Positions 12,375 through 25,400 of a stretch of DNA of 64,000 bases are shown piece after piece (positions within the stretch are counted from its first letter, which is position 1; every line of letters starts with the position of its first letter). The position numbers were made by a program, and so were the translations under genes. This stretch comes from Micropterus salmoides (Eukaryota; Chordata; Actinopteri; Centrarchiformes; Centrarchidae), in the NCBI RefSeq assembly GCF_014851395.1, contig NW_024040707.1, positions 21,411,943 to 21,475,942 of the forward strand. The letters are read 5' to 3'. Under the pieces are notes generated by a model. It ran no database searches. It saw only the letters and a list, made by a program, of their open reading frames with translations, and was not told the DNA's origin.

Positions 12375-13461
12375 TGGAGCCAGATTTAGAATTGAACAAA
12401 GTCCCGGCAAAGGTCACTACATTATAGACAAGGTGGTGTATTTCACCACATGATACACACTGTGCTGTGTACTTCAGCTCTGCTGATTTCATTTCAAAGT
12501 GATTGCCTGAAGTGTTTTCCTGGTTCTGCTTTTATTGAATGTGGATGTGTTAGGTTTATTCTGACCTGGATGTGTTGTTGCCATGTTTGTTTTTTATTAG
12601 TTTTAAATGTTAAATTATTCTGATATTTATTATTTGACATTTATAAATTCAATCATTTTTAGTGTTCTTTGACAGTAATTAGAGCCAATACGCTTTTTCC
12701 ATGTCTTATTTTCTTGGCTGTTTTTAATAATAAAATCCAATTTATTCATGTAAGTTAGTTAAGTACTGCAACACGGCCAGCTAAACATTTAAAATGTTAC
12801 ATCTATCAGCTGTTTTTAAATTCCTCTTAAACTTCGATTCTTAATTCAAAATAAAAAGTGTTTAAAAAATGAGATAAGCCATTCTTAAAAAAGACCTTGT
12901 ATTTTGAAGACAAGTAGTGCTTACAAAGGTATTTCTCTTTTCAGTGAAGACATCCACTGCCTCATTCAGATTGACATACTGTATGTACAGTTAATATCAA
13001 ATTCATCCCTAATCCCACCTCCCCCAGACTGCACAGTCCAAGTGACACATTATTCATCAGTTAAGAAAAGGTGAAGCTGGTCACATGCACAACTTCTTCC
13101 CACTACACAGATTCACACCGCCTTGTCAAAGGAGTCCATGAAATAGTACAAAAAAACAACAACACTGACTGACAAGATGGTTTTCCCCTCTGCTCTCATC
13201 CTGAGAGTCAAAGGCTCCACCAAAGTCCTCTTCCACCAGCCAGCTTCCATGTGGCGTCATTCAGTAGTCTCCAGGACACTGTCACCTTCTCTCCCATACC
13301 CAGTGCCCTCATACTGATGATATGATAGTCAAGGGTGCTGGAAGAATGTTAAAGACACGCTGAAGACGAAAAAAGGCTCCAGGTTCTTTGAACCGTCATC
13401 GCTGAGCAGCTTCAGAAAATTTCCAAACTCAGCATTTCTTCACAGAAGAAACTCCCTGCTT
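12375..13461. other. Convergent 3' UTR interval between sycp2 and phactr3
   Basis: The stop codons of two convergent genes are about 1.09 kb apart. A plus-strand AATAAA at 12729-12734 could end sycp2 transcripts. Its minus-strand counterpart (TTTATT at 12741-12746) could end phactr3, which would give phactr3 a 3' UTR of about 0.7 kb abutting that of sycp2. Several other A/T-rich poly(A)-like sites exist, so the exact ends are uncertain. No further gene is visible here. Confidence 0.5.
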
Positions 13462-16400
13462 TCACGGCCGGTGGAACCTGGAGAGACAAATGCAGAGAAA
13501 CCGTGTGAGAAGCAGAACAGTCAGCGAGAGCACAGGGTGCCTTTGTCATCATACCCAGCTATTAATCACTTCTGTGGGGCTATTTTTAGCACGGCCATTA
13601 AATGTGACGAGGGGCGGGACACGCACTCGCATCCAGTCCTCCCTCTGGGTTACCGTTACAACTCACAACAAAAGACCCCTGCTTTCCAAACAAGCTTAAC
13701 CAAGGACACCGTGGTATTATATCACTTCTCGAGCTCTCCAGAGCACAGCCCCCACCCCATCTATCTTTAGCTCATTGGTGCTCTCTGGATGAGCAAGGAG
13801 AGCTAAATTTAGACCGCTGCTGCCCGGAATAGAGCAAACGTGCCTTTCCAAACACAGACACGCTTCAGAATAGAAAGAACACTGACCTCGTTAGGTGTTT
13901 GCTTGAGGCGTGCACTTCCATCTCGGTACTTTTAAATTCGTTCAGCTCTTTTCGGATTGCGGCCTGTGGGGAAGAGGAAAAACAGCATTAGTGCATCCCT
14001 AAGTACATCCAGAGCCACTGGGGTACTGCATCCTTTGAACAGCCATAATATAACCAGCCTAAAAATAAAAAAACTAAAAGAGAACAGGGGATTTGGTGAG
14101 ATAAGCTGCTAACAGTGGCATCCAATGTAAACAGTCCTGAAAAGCTAAGAATCATTTGGCCTTCTTTTGATGATAAGTCCAAGTGATTAGTGGCAGGTAT
14201 AAATGTTGACCTGTACTGTGTGGCTGTTATTTCAAAAATTCAAAGTTTCTTAACTATAAAAAATGATACAGTATATACATATAGTATAATATTACAAATA
14301 TTATCACAGTAATACACACCTTGTCTGCTGCTGAGAGTCGAGTCCAGGGCTTGTCTGCTCTCCTGTCATAGTCCTGAGCTTTGGCCACCTCCACATAGTC
14401 ACTGAAGCGGATCAGAATTTTTCTGTCTCGTAGTTCATCTACTGTGGGCCGCTGGTTGAGCTGGGAAACACAAGAAAATGGGACAAACATTTATAGCTGG
14501 CTGCTACTCAGTTTGAATTAACCAGAGTCTCCAGTGTGCCTCACAGTGACCATTTGACTGATATTGTTTTGGTGTGATGGTTGATCAAAAATAAATAAAA
14601 AATGCTTCTGAATAAAAGGAAAGTAGATGTGTACCTTTCTGTTTAGCCGCTGTTTGATCTCCCTCCTCTCCTCTTGCTCTGTCTGGTCGTTTCTCTCTGG
14701 GGAAAAAAGAAAACAGCCAAATTAGAAATTCGTATCATATCAGCAAGTAAACAATTATACAAATATATTAAAGACACTACAGGGTATTGTTTTACTCTAT
14801 ACACTATAAATAGATTCATCACCCATCATGTAATTAAATTGATGTGAAATCTGTAAAACTATGTAAGCCATAACCAGGTTATCATGCCCAGAATCTCTAC
14901 ACATTCAGTTCCTTCCACCTTTAACAGGTTTTACGGTGGAGAGAAGGGATGTGCACTCATGCGTGCCTTTGCTCCTGAATAATGTACTACACTGGGCAAT
15001 CTGTGCTATTATTAATGCGCAGTTTTGCCATGTTTTGTGTGTTTTTTTGACCAGGGTTTTTAGAGATATTTTCGTAAATATAAGTATTAGTAGATGAAGA
15101 GAGGGTCATTTGGAAACAGAAATGGGAGTGTTTGAACTTACGTTTCAGGATGTTCCGACTCTCCAGCTCCTCCACATTCGGTCTCTGGCTCAGCCTCCTG
15201 CGGAGAAACACCAAAACCACGTTTTGAACCATTCTGACTTCAGCTGCCCCCCCGTCCTATCTTTAAACCGGCTGTAGTTTCTTCACTGTGCGCGTTCTCG
15301 AGAGGAATCCCCTATGTCTCCATCTCGCATCCAATCCACGGCTGTGATGCTTCGGCAGAGGCGCTCCCCACATCTGGAATAGTCAAAGAAGCGCAATTCT
15401 CCCGTTTGAGAATTCTCCACCGGATTATTGTTCAAGTTCAAGATGCTGCATCTCAGGTGCAGCAGCCGTATTGCGTTTACTCCGGACCGCAGCAGCAGCT
15501 CAGGCACTCCTCTCGACTCTCAGCCACGGACTACAGGCGCTTTTGAAGTGAGTCGTGATGGGCTGCTGGGGCGCGACTTCCCTAGTTTCCCTGGTTACTG
15601 CATGCATAATTTGTAGGAGGCGGAGCTTCACAGGCTCTTACTCACGGCATCCCCAACCTCCTAATGTACACTGGGCTACTGGCACAGTCACTACACACAG
15701 GTTGCACCAGTTCATTTTATTTTTAGTCACGTAAGACGGTTTTGTTTTAAAGGAAGAAAAATAATCTATTTCGAACAGAGAAGAAAATACAAGATACAAA
15801 ATACTGCAGCATATTTTACCATCTAATACAATCCCAATCTCTTCTTTGTTATAATAAACTAGTTTAAACATTCATGTCACACTTTGTAGCCTACATTCAT
15901 TTGCTGTCAAGTGCCCACATCATCAAAGCGTCCAAAAGGTCTCCAAAATCCAATGTTTTCCCGGAGTCCCCTGTGCATGTATGAACTATTCCTATGTGGT
16001 GTAAATAATAAATGTGAGCTGCACAGCAGGGCTCAGCTCCAGACAGCATGTGGCGCGCCCCACAGCACACCTACAGAGGTGGAAAAGGACAGAGAGGGCA
16101 AAATGTCGCCACGCAGCGGGACTCTCTTCATCCCCTCGCCCAAGATAACATCGGACACTTTATAGTTCTGTCCGGTAAAAGATCAAAGTTAGGTCACACG
16201 TGCTGAGACGCCCACAAAGCAGGTGGCCCAATGTGTGACATGTGTGCCACTGGGTAGATGGGCACGATATAGCTAATAAAATCATTTTAGTCTTCTTAGC
16301 TGTTAATACAAGGCCTATTAAGCGGGACTTGAACCAACCTAAAAACAAATTTGTGTAACAACAGATGCCAGGTTTAAACAGAAAAGGCATCAGTAGGCTA

Positions 16401-19400
16401 CTGCTCAAATGCATTATGTAATAGTCATTTGTTTTTTATCAGTGAATCCACATTGGAAGGAAAGAGAGTACAGGCAGTCAGTCTCTGCTAATTAACACAT
16501 ATGTGACTAGACATCCAGGAATAGCATGAAAATTCATTTGATAGTTGGACTCCCCGAGCAAACTCTCTTCTGAGAAATTAGATGAAAAATGGAACACAAA
16601 CACCAAGAACTTGTCTCGAACACTTTGATCGTTTTGCACATAATCAATATAGAGGAATTACTTCCTATTAGCTTTTTTTATCCTCCTCTGTGAGGTTCCC
16701 CTTTTTAATTTAAAGTTGTTTTTTGATCAAATCAGACATGTTTTATGCGAGAGACATAGTGTTCCCAGAGCTCTTACTGTATTACATTTTAAACACATAA
16801 AACATAAAATCACTTCCAAAGCCCCAGCGAATACGACCATCCACTATTATTGACCTGGTCACCGAGTTGCTTAGCAACAACACTTGGTATCTTTGAGTCC
16901 TCCTGCAGAAAATGCTGCTTCTCCCTAGCAACTCACTAATGGGGATTTCACTACTGCACAGAGAGAATCTGTGGCTATTTTTAGAAACAAACCACTTGTA
17001 TTTTTTACTCTCTGTCGGTGAGCTGAATAAATCAGAGATCACTGTCAACATGTAACACTATCAGTTACAAAGTCAGATTTTCTTCCTGGAGCTAAATGAA
17101 TCACAAAAAATCAAATGACTGCTGCTCTCAGGTGACAAATCCTGGCTTATTTGGGATAACTGAGGATATCACTACATGAGACAACACCTTGACTCATTCC
17201 CACTGGCTTCTGCACCCACCGCTTTCTACATCCGGGTTTGATAGCTGAAATAAGATATTGAAAGGTATCCCCAGAATACCGTGATGACGCATGAACGCCC
17301 GTTGGCACAAGGATTTCCATTTGCCACTAAGGATTTTCTGTAATAAAACGAGTTGGAACAGAAAACGTTGCCAGCCAAGGGAGGAACAAAAAGTCCTAAC
17401 AAAGGAATGAAAAACCAACGAGTGGGTGGCAGAGACATTCACTCTTTTCTTTTACTTCAGCTGCCAACTGCGCAAGTTGACAAAATTGGCCATTCAAAGC
17501 TTTCTTCCTTTTTCCAAGTACAGTAGCAGGCCCCCGCCTACCCCCCCCCCCCCAGATATTTCTGCTGATATAACTCCCGACAACACATTTCAGGGAGGAA
17601 GGGAGTGCATTATTGAACAGTGTCAGGAGCTAAAATTAGAAACAGCAGAGTGGGGCTGCAGCACAAGTGCCCTGCAGGGAGTCTCTAAAGATAGAAAGGT
17701 CATCTGTTACTGACACAATGGACAGACAAGGTGTCATTATCTGCCATAACTCCTGATGGCATTTTCTGCTGGATCGGCAGCAAATGTAATGTAGGTTTTC
17801 ATCGTGAGCTGCAGATAGGATGGAAAAAGAAGAGCAGATTGAATCAATGGTGGGAGTCACCCCCAGAAGTCCAGAGGAGTGTGTGATGGATTGTTTTATA
17901 ATTCAGTATGAATTCCCAGGGGAAATGAGCTTTTCACCATTCTGAGCTATATTTAGCCAGGAGTTCCTTCCAAAATGGTGCAGTGTGCCTTCAATTTATG
18001 CAAATACTGTGTAGGATGAAAACACATTTTCTTGCATATTTTTGACACAGTAGGTGAAGTTGTAATAACTAAGTTATTTAGAGTCAGGTTATGGCAGTGA
18101 TAATAACTCCAGACAAACCAAAGTAGCAAACTTGCCTCTGCCTTTTCGTGAAGCCTTTTACACGTGAATACATTTTGTACACAGCCTCTAAAATCCTGGA
18201 GCAAAAAAACAGAGTCAACCCACTGCCTTGTAGAACTAGGTCTTTATATAACAAGCAGATTCTCTCACTGCTGTGCCACAAGTTGAACCTCTCTGTCTTC
18301 AGGACACAGCTCTCTCTTATGCAAGCTACAGTCCCGTTGTTTGCTTGTAAACGTGTGAACACCTGTACATCTTTTCTAAAATAACAATAAAAAACGTGTT
18401 CTTCCATTTAATCTAAGAATAGACCAGGGAGGCAGTAGTCTTAGTTCGTCTCACAGACAGACAATAGATCTTGTTCTCCAGAAAGTGTGGGTGGCACTCT
18501 GTGCTTGGCTGTGTTATTGCACTGCGGGTTATGTAACACTGTGATGTGCCTCTGTTTGATATGCTGGTGTTAAAGAACCTGGGTCTTTAACACCAGCGTT
18601 ATTCATACACGAGACTGCTGCTGTCGGCCTTTGGACATTACACTTCTCAGCTGCATTAGAAAAGCAAGTTCTCTTAATGTCCCGGCAGGGGAGCATGGAC
18701 ATGGACATCAGCGGTGCATCTTGCAGTGACTTCCTTGAGGCATCTGTCTGTGCTTGTTGAACTTCAGAAAGTGTGAGAACAATCCTTTGAGTGAAAAGCA
18801 TCCAGGCATTTACTCAACATGTGTGTACTTTTTGTGCCCAAGGATTTCTGGGAATTTATTCCATTTAGTGGGCCTCACTGGTTTGAATACCATTTCCCCT
18901 CATTGGGAAAGCTCTCAGTTTTAGTTAAAATGGTTAAGTGCTGTGCCGGAATTTAATAGAGAAGCTTCCCAGTACGAGAATTGGCCTTGAGTTTGAATCA
19001 TTACACCCAAACAGTCTCCTCTGAGCAGTAGCAGATTACACAACAAAATCAAGTCTGTGCGAAACAATCAGATAATCCTTTTAGATCAGTTTTTTTTTAT
19101 CTCACTTCCTCCTACTGTTGGGGATTAAGTAACTGAAGCAATTAAGCATATAGGCTTACCCCGCAAAAATCCATTGCATTGCCCAGATCTATCATGGGTT
19201 TGCATATTTGCAGAGATTAATACGGAAATCATTAACTAACTGCAGAGTAATATCAAGGATTTGTAGTTACAAAGACATTTAAGTAAGAGAAACTCAATTT
19301 CTGATATCATTAAAACATTTCATGTCTATTGTGACAAAATATAGTATAGAAACTGGTGTTCAGCCATGATCAGTTTTATTGCAATTATTTTAACAAATAA

Positions 19401-22400
19401 ATCAGTATTGCGACAGAGACAGCATGTTAATGTAGAGAAGATTTAATTGCTTACTTGGCAAGTTTCATCTCAATCTGCTGGCGGATTTCCTGCCGCTCCT
19501 GGTCGCTCCTTGCTGGGAAGATATTCCTGTCCTCCAACTCCTGCTTGCTGGGCCTGTTTCGTAGTTTGACAGCCAACAACTCCTTCCTTAGCCTGCGAGG
19601 AAGTGTGCCTGCAACCACGCATAAATGGGTTAATACACAGGAAACTAAAACTTATTTTCATGTAAGAATCACAGTGTTTTCACATTCTTTCTTTTTATGT
19701 CCTAACTATATGCAAAATGAAACTGTGAATGAATAAAGCATTCAAATCTCTCATCCCAAAAATTCCAATGGCCACTTAATTCATTTAAACATCCACGCCA
19801 AGTGATTATTATTTTCAATGCAGTTTTTATTTGGACAGAGACGCTTTTCTAGTATAAGTATAGAAAATGGCTATTATCCCCCACAAACTTTGCATTTGTA
19901 ACTAGGACAGTGATATTTTGTAATTTTCCTATTGCCAATGACAAAATAAACAAATTTCTTTTTCGTCACATAAAGTCAGAAAAAACCAACATAAATCCAA
20001 GTTTACATGTAATTATACAAGAGGCTTGGAACAACTTTGTCGCAGTGGTTCGAGGCTTCCTGAGCAATCACAAGTGGCAAAAACTATGTGGACGCTGGTT
20101 GAGACTGGTGAAAAACTATAGCACAATGGGCAGTAGGATGTCCCTCAAAGTCCATGTCCTTGATGCATGACAAATTTGCCCGTTTTGTCATTGGAAATAG
20201 GTAAATTTCAAAATATCATTGTCTTGGTCACAAAAGCAAATTTTAACAGTAACAAAAAACTTATAATTTGTGATGCAGTGCTGTTAGGTTGAAGTGCCAA
20301 CTCTCAACTTCAAGGGTATCTGAGAGTGTTCATATCCAGCGACTCAGCAGCCCTTTTATTTGTATCTACCAAGACTGGATTACCAACTGCGCAAACTAGG
20401 CTACTGCCCCAAGGACCAGGGGTCTCATTTATAAAACTATACATAGAAAAGACTCCTAAAGGTTGCGTATGTACAAAACACTGGAAGTGTGTACACACAA
20501 AAATATTCTGATTTATAAAACCCAATTTCCCTTTATAAATCAAAATCAACTTGAAATGTGACGTATGTGAGCGAGCTTATAGCAAGCCTATAGTTACCTA
20601 TAAATGGTCAGTGAAACACTTGTCATTTATATTAATATCTACTGACTGCATAGAGACAAGAACTGCAAACTCTGACAGAAAAGCTACAAAACATTAGTTG
20701 TAAGATCTATATTATTCTGTTAGATTGTATTACTGTATTAATTGATTATTTTGGATCTGTTGGTACTAGTTGCCTATTTACATCCCCAGCAGCTACAGAG
20801 CAACATTAACATTCAGCTCGAGACGTGATTTGGACCATCTGACAAATGTAAATCCAATGTTTACTCTCATTTCAGCTCCGGTTGGACCAACTCCAGAGGG
20901 AAATATGTTGCTCTAGCTGCTAAATGCTCCACTGGGTTCACCAGATAGTGACTATATTTGTCTGTGCTGAGCAGGTACTGTACAGCTGATTCATCAGAGC
21001 TTTTGTGATGAAAACCCCTGCCTGCTGCGGTTGGAAACAACACTGATGATTTTGTTAAATTAAATTCCATAAACTACTTGATATGACAGCAAAGATGGGG
21101 CCAGGTAGTACCACTTGGTATCTGTGGCTCTTAGCAAACTAAAATGAACATGTAGGCAATGACAGCACCACCAATTTTTAGACATTCCTGTTAGACAGTG
21201 ACAGGGCTTCCTACACTGTTGTTTCAATATATATGTGAACACATTCAAATGAAAGCAAATATCAACACTTTTACCTCATAATGATTGTTTCATTTTAAAA
21301 CCAATATGTACAGTACAGCGCTAGAACAAATAAATGCTTACAGACTGCACTGTAAATCATACTTTTGAGCTCTCCAACCCACCAGAGATGACGGATTCAT
21401 TCCAGCCGTCCAAGTCATTGGGGAGGCCTGAGGTGTTGGAGAAGCACTGGTCCAGCCGCACATTCTCCTTATTCTCCTCTGCCTCCTTCTTGGGCCAGTC
21501 GGACCCTCCGCCTCCCACACAGCCGCCGCCCAAAGATGATGTGTGTTGGTTCTCAGAGCTGCAGGAGCGAGAGAGCCGTCTGTCAGAACACCACAGCCGC
21601 GGGGGTGAGCCCTGCTCATACCCTTCGTGGACGCTGAGGGGGACACAGTCAGGAGGGGAAATTAACTTTTTAATATATAAGATTTTAAGGATGTCATTCC
21701 AAAAAAAATATTTAATGCATTCAAGGGGACATTTTAACAAATTAAATTAAAGATTTGTGAGCAGTCATTACAGTCACTGAATACTTGTCATATATATTAA
21801 AATCATACCCTATCAAAAGGGATATACGACTGAAGAAAACACCACGTGTTTGTCACAGTTCCAGTGTATGTGAGTGAAGAAGCATATATAAATCAAAGTA
21901 TGGGGTCAACCTGAGGACTCACATCTCCTGTCTGTTCTTGGATGCGAAGGCTCTCTGCAGTTCCTCCATTATGCAGCTAGGGGGCATGGGAGGGTGCATC
22001 ATATTGCCTAAATGTGGGGACCCTGAGGAGTTGGCCATGGGCCCTCGCAGCGGCAGGGTCATTGAAGCCAAGCTTTCTGTGGCCCTGGGTGGAGGCTCCT
22101 TGGGGAGGTAGGAGTTGGGCAGGTGAGCGGGGAGTGACACAGGGCCTGAATCTGAAAGGGAGGGATGAGCAGAAAAACACCAGAGGTTAATTCACAGAAT
22201 CAAATTCTGGTTTGTTTTTGTGGTCATTTTCTTGTCGTCAGATTCATTTGCAGGGTCATGGGGGCTGGAGCTTATCTTAGGACACTGAGTTGAAGTTTGA
22301 GAAACACATTTACATTTCTACTGATGGGAATTCAGACTCTCAAGTACACTTGACTTGCACATCCGTTTAATAGGACATGGAATATGAACGAACATCTGGA

Positions 22401-25400
22401 GGAAAATAACGAACACGGTGAATCGGGTTTTCTTGCAAAGAAATGAGAGACTTTGCCAATCTGCCACTGAGATGAAATTATTGAAGATTTTGCATTAAAA
22501 AACGTGCTGACCTTATAAAACACAGTTTCCAACCTTTTTGACTAGTTATCTCTTAAAATCTCTTAAAACAGTGTTTATTGTCATGTTTCAGGAGCTGCTG
22601 GCAGTTCCACCAAAGAGACATTTCTCCTCCAAACTTCTGAGATGATATCATTTAAATAACTGTTTGAGACCCAAATAGTTAAATTATCCAATATTACAGA
22701 TTAGATAAAACTCTAAATCGATACAAATGTGTGTTCTTTCCTCTCTTACAACCCCTCCGATTTCTGGTACTGACCCCGAGGTAGGGAGCAGCTCGACTAA
22801 ACTACCGAAGTGTATAGTTCAAAGTAGCAGTAACAGTAAAATGTTGCTTACACAGTGAATTATCAATATTAACAATCTAATACACATTTCTCCAGTCATC
22901 CTTAACATCTGCAAAACAGTAAGAAGATTTCTCGACACAGATCGGACAAACATCACACAGTGGATTACCTGCAAAAGCCTGTAACTTGCTCAAAATCCTT
23001 AGTCTGTCTCTCATGTTCTCTTCTTAGAACACTTTCTCTTATAACACCTCTAACCTCTAACGTGCACTTCCTGTGCTCGTCTTCTTCTGTCCCCTTACAA
23101 TTCTCTTGTATTGATAGCACTATTTCGTTAACTCTTACTTCTTTCTCTCTGTATTTACCCTATTGATGCCATAAGTGCTATTAGCTCTTACTAGTATTTA
23201 TTGCTGCTCTTACTAGTGTGTATTGTCAGATGTAGATCTCTTGTTGTATTGATGCTTGTATGTTGTCTCTCAAATGCAAGTCGCTTTGGATAAAAGCATC
23301 TGCCAAATGAGTAAATGCAATGTAATGTCATGTAAGTGAACATGTTGGTGCCATCAAAATGACATGTCTTCGTGTTATTGTTTACAAACAAGATGGTCTA
23401 AATGTTGCCATGTTGTCAATATAACAGTGTACTCTGTAAGTATTTTCTGATGCAAATTCAAATGACAATGACACAAACATGCACTAGGAAGCACTTTTTC
23501 TGTATGGGATATATCAATTTCAGCAGCACAAAGCTATACATTGCAAGAGATTGGACAGGATTCGCTTTTACTGTTTGTACTGTAACTTGTTGACAGGGCA
23601 CGTCACTGTAACACAGAAAAGAAAGACGAGGGAGTTTTATAACACTGCATAGCACAACTGTTGGGCCACAGATTCTCATCCACATCACAACGGATATCTT
23701 CATCAATTCAGGACACATTTACAAAAAAGTCTAATAGACATGTATAACAAAATGATAAAAGAAAATGACGTGTTCAACCATTTTGCATGTAGTGACTTAT
23801 TCAAGGAGTAAGACTGTTCAACAGAGCACCAGTATAATGAATTATGATCAACATGACATAAGTAATTGATAATGTAGGCATCAGAAGACAATTGTACATA
23901 ATAATTTGCAAAGCAGCAGCAAAGCATTTGCAATTTGTTCAAAAGAATGAGTGACTAGATGATGTGGAGGTTTAACAAGTAGTTACAAGAATTTCAGTTC
24001 TGATCTGAGAAATGTACCAAATTGAGTGAGAAAAACTGTAATATATAAAAATATATCAGCCCCATGAGTACTTTTAGGTTTGATACCATACCACCATATA
24101 TTTTGGTCAGAAAATATCCTGTACTTTTACTTAAGTAAAGAATTAGATTCTGAATGTAGGACTTTTATTTGTCATGGAATATTGTTACATTGTGGTATTG
24201 GTACTTTTACTTAAGTAAAGTATCTAAGTGCGTCTTACTGAGTTTTGATGATGAGAATGCTGTCTAGCATGTTGCTATAAAATATCCCATAGCTGGTAAA
24301 TGAAACTCACATCTTTTTCATACTCAATCAAACCAGTTTCAAATCCAGTTTTTCTTAAATTTTGTGTAGATCTGTAGTTTAAAAAACAGGTTTTATATGG
24401 ACAATTTGCAAATGCTTATTTACTTTATACAAGATACAAATGTCCTTTCCTGAACCTCTCAGCACTCACCATCTCCAGTACTCAGCTGGGGCAAAAGTTT
24501 CGGAGGTACTTGTGGTGGGGAAGTTCCTGGAGGAGTCTCCTCCTGTGGCCTGTCCTCCATCTGCTCTCCCACGTCCTGCAGCCCCTCAGGTAAATCCCCA
24601 GCAGGGTGCACCTCCTCGCCTCCCTCCTCCTCCAGCAGTGGTACATTCTCCTCTTCCCCTTCACAGTCTTGGAGAGAGGCAGCTACTGGAGGAAATTAAT
24701 AAAAATAAAGCATTTTCTAAAGATGAAAATAAAATTAGTTTTGCTCCACAAGAAAGTGTCTCTATTATAAGGACGGTAGCTGATGATACAGCTTGTAAAG
24801 GACTGTATTTGAAGATCAGATCAGAGGTTGTTATGCAAAACACCTGTTAGTCGGGCCACAGATTCTCATCCACATCACATTAAACTAAAATACAAATGAA
24901 CTGACTAAAATGAACATATTCTAAAATGAATCAAATAGTAATGCATGCTGAAATATTGTGTATTGTACTGCTTTTGTACATACACATGTAAATTGTGGAC
25001 CTCTTATGGCGGATGAGAGTAGAGGGCAAGAATGTCATTCAATTGTCTTTGCTGCCCTCTAATGGTACATGTGTAGAGGATTGATTCAGACATCAAGGAC
25101 TTGGATTGTGGATTGCACTAAAATGTACACATTTAAATCATTTACATATAGCAAAAAGTAAATTATATCCTAACATCAAATGTCAGCTTTTGCTGTAAGA
25201 AAACAGTCTAATTTTATACTCAGAGTAAAAGATACCCAGTCACTTTACAAATCCACGTTTTCCCTTATGTGTTGCTTTTACAGCTCTTTAATGCATTCAT
25301 GAGTACAGCAAAATATTGTCCTACCTGGAGGGGGATCCTCCTCCTCAGGACCAAGGTATTCCACACTGCTAACTGTGAGGTTTGCGTTCAAAGGTCCCCC

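Noticed and set aside
21334..21750. 138-codon plus-strand open frame
   Set aside because: Opposite the phactr3 exon 21383-21633, whose minus-strand frame has the real family match.
24440..24850. 136-codon Pro-rich plus-strand open frame
   Set aside because: Antisense of the acidic/proline-rich phactr3 exon 24470-24685.
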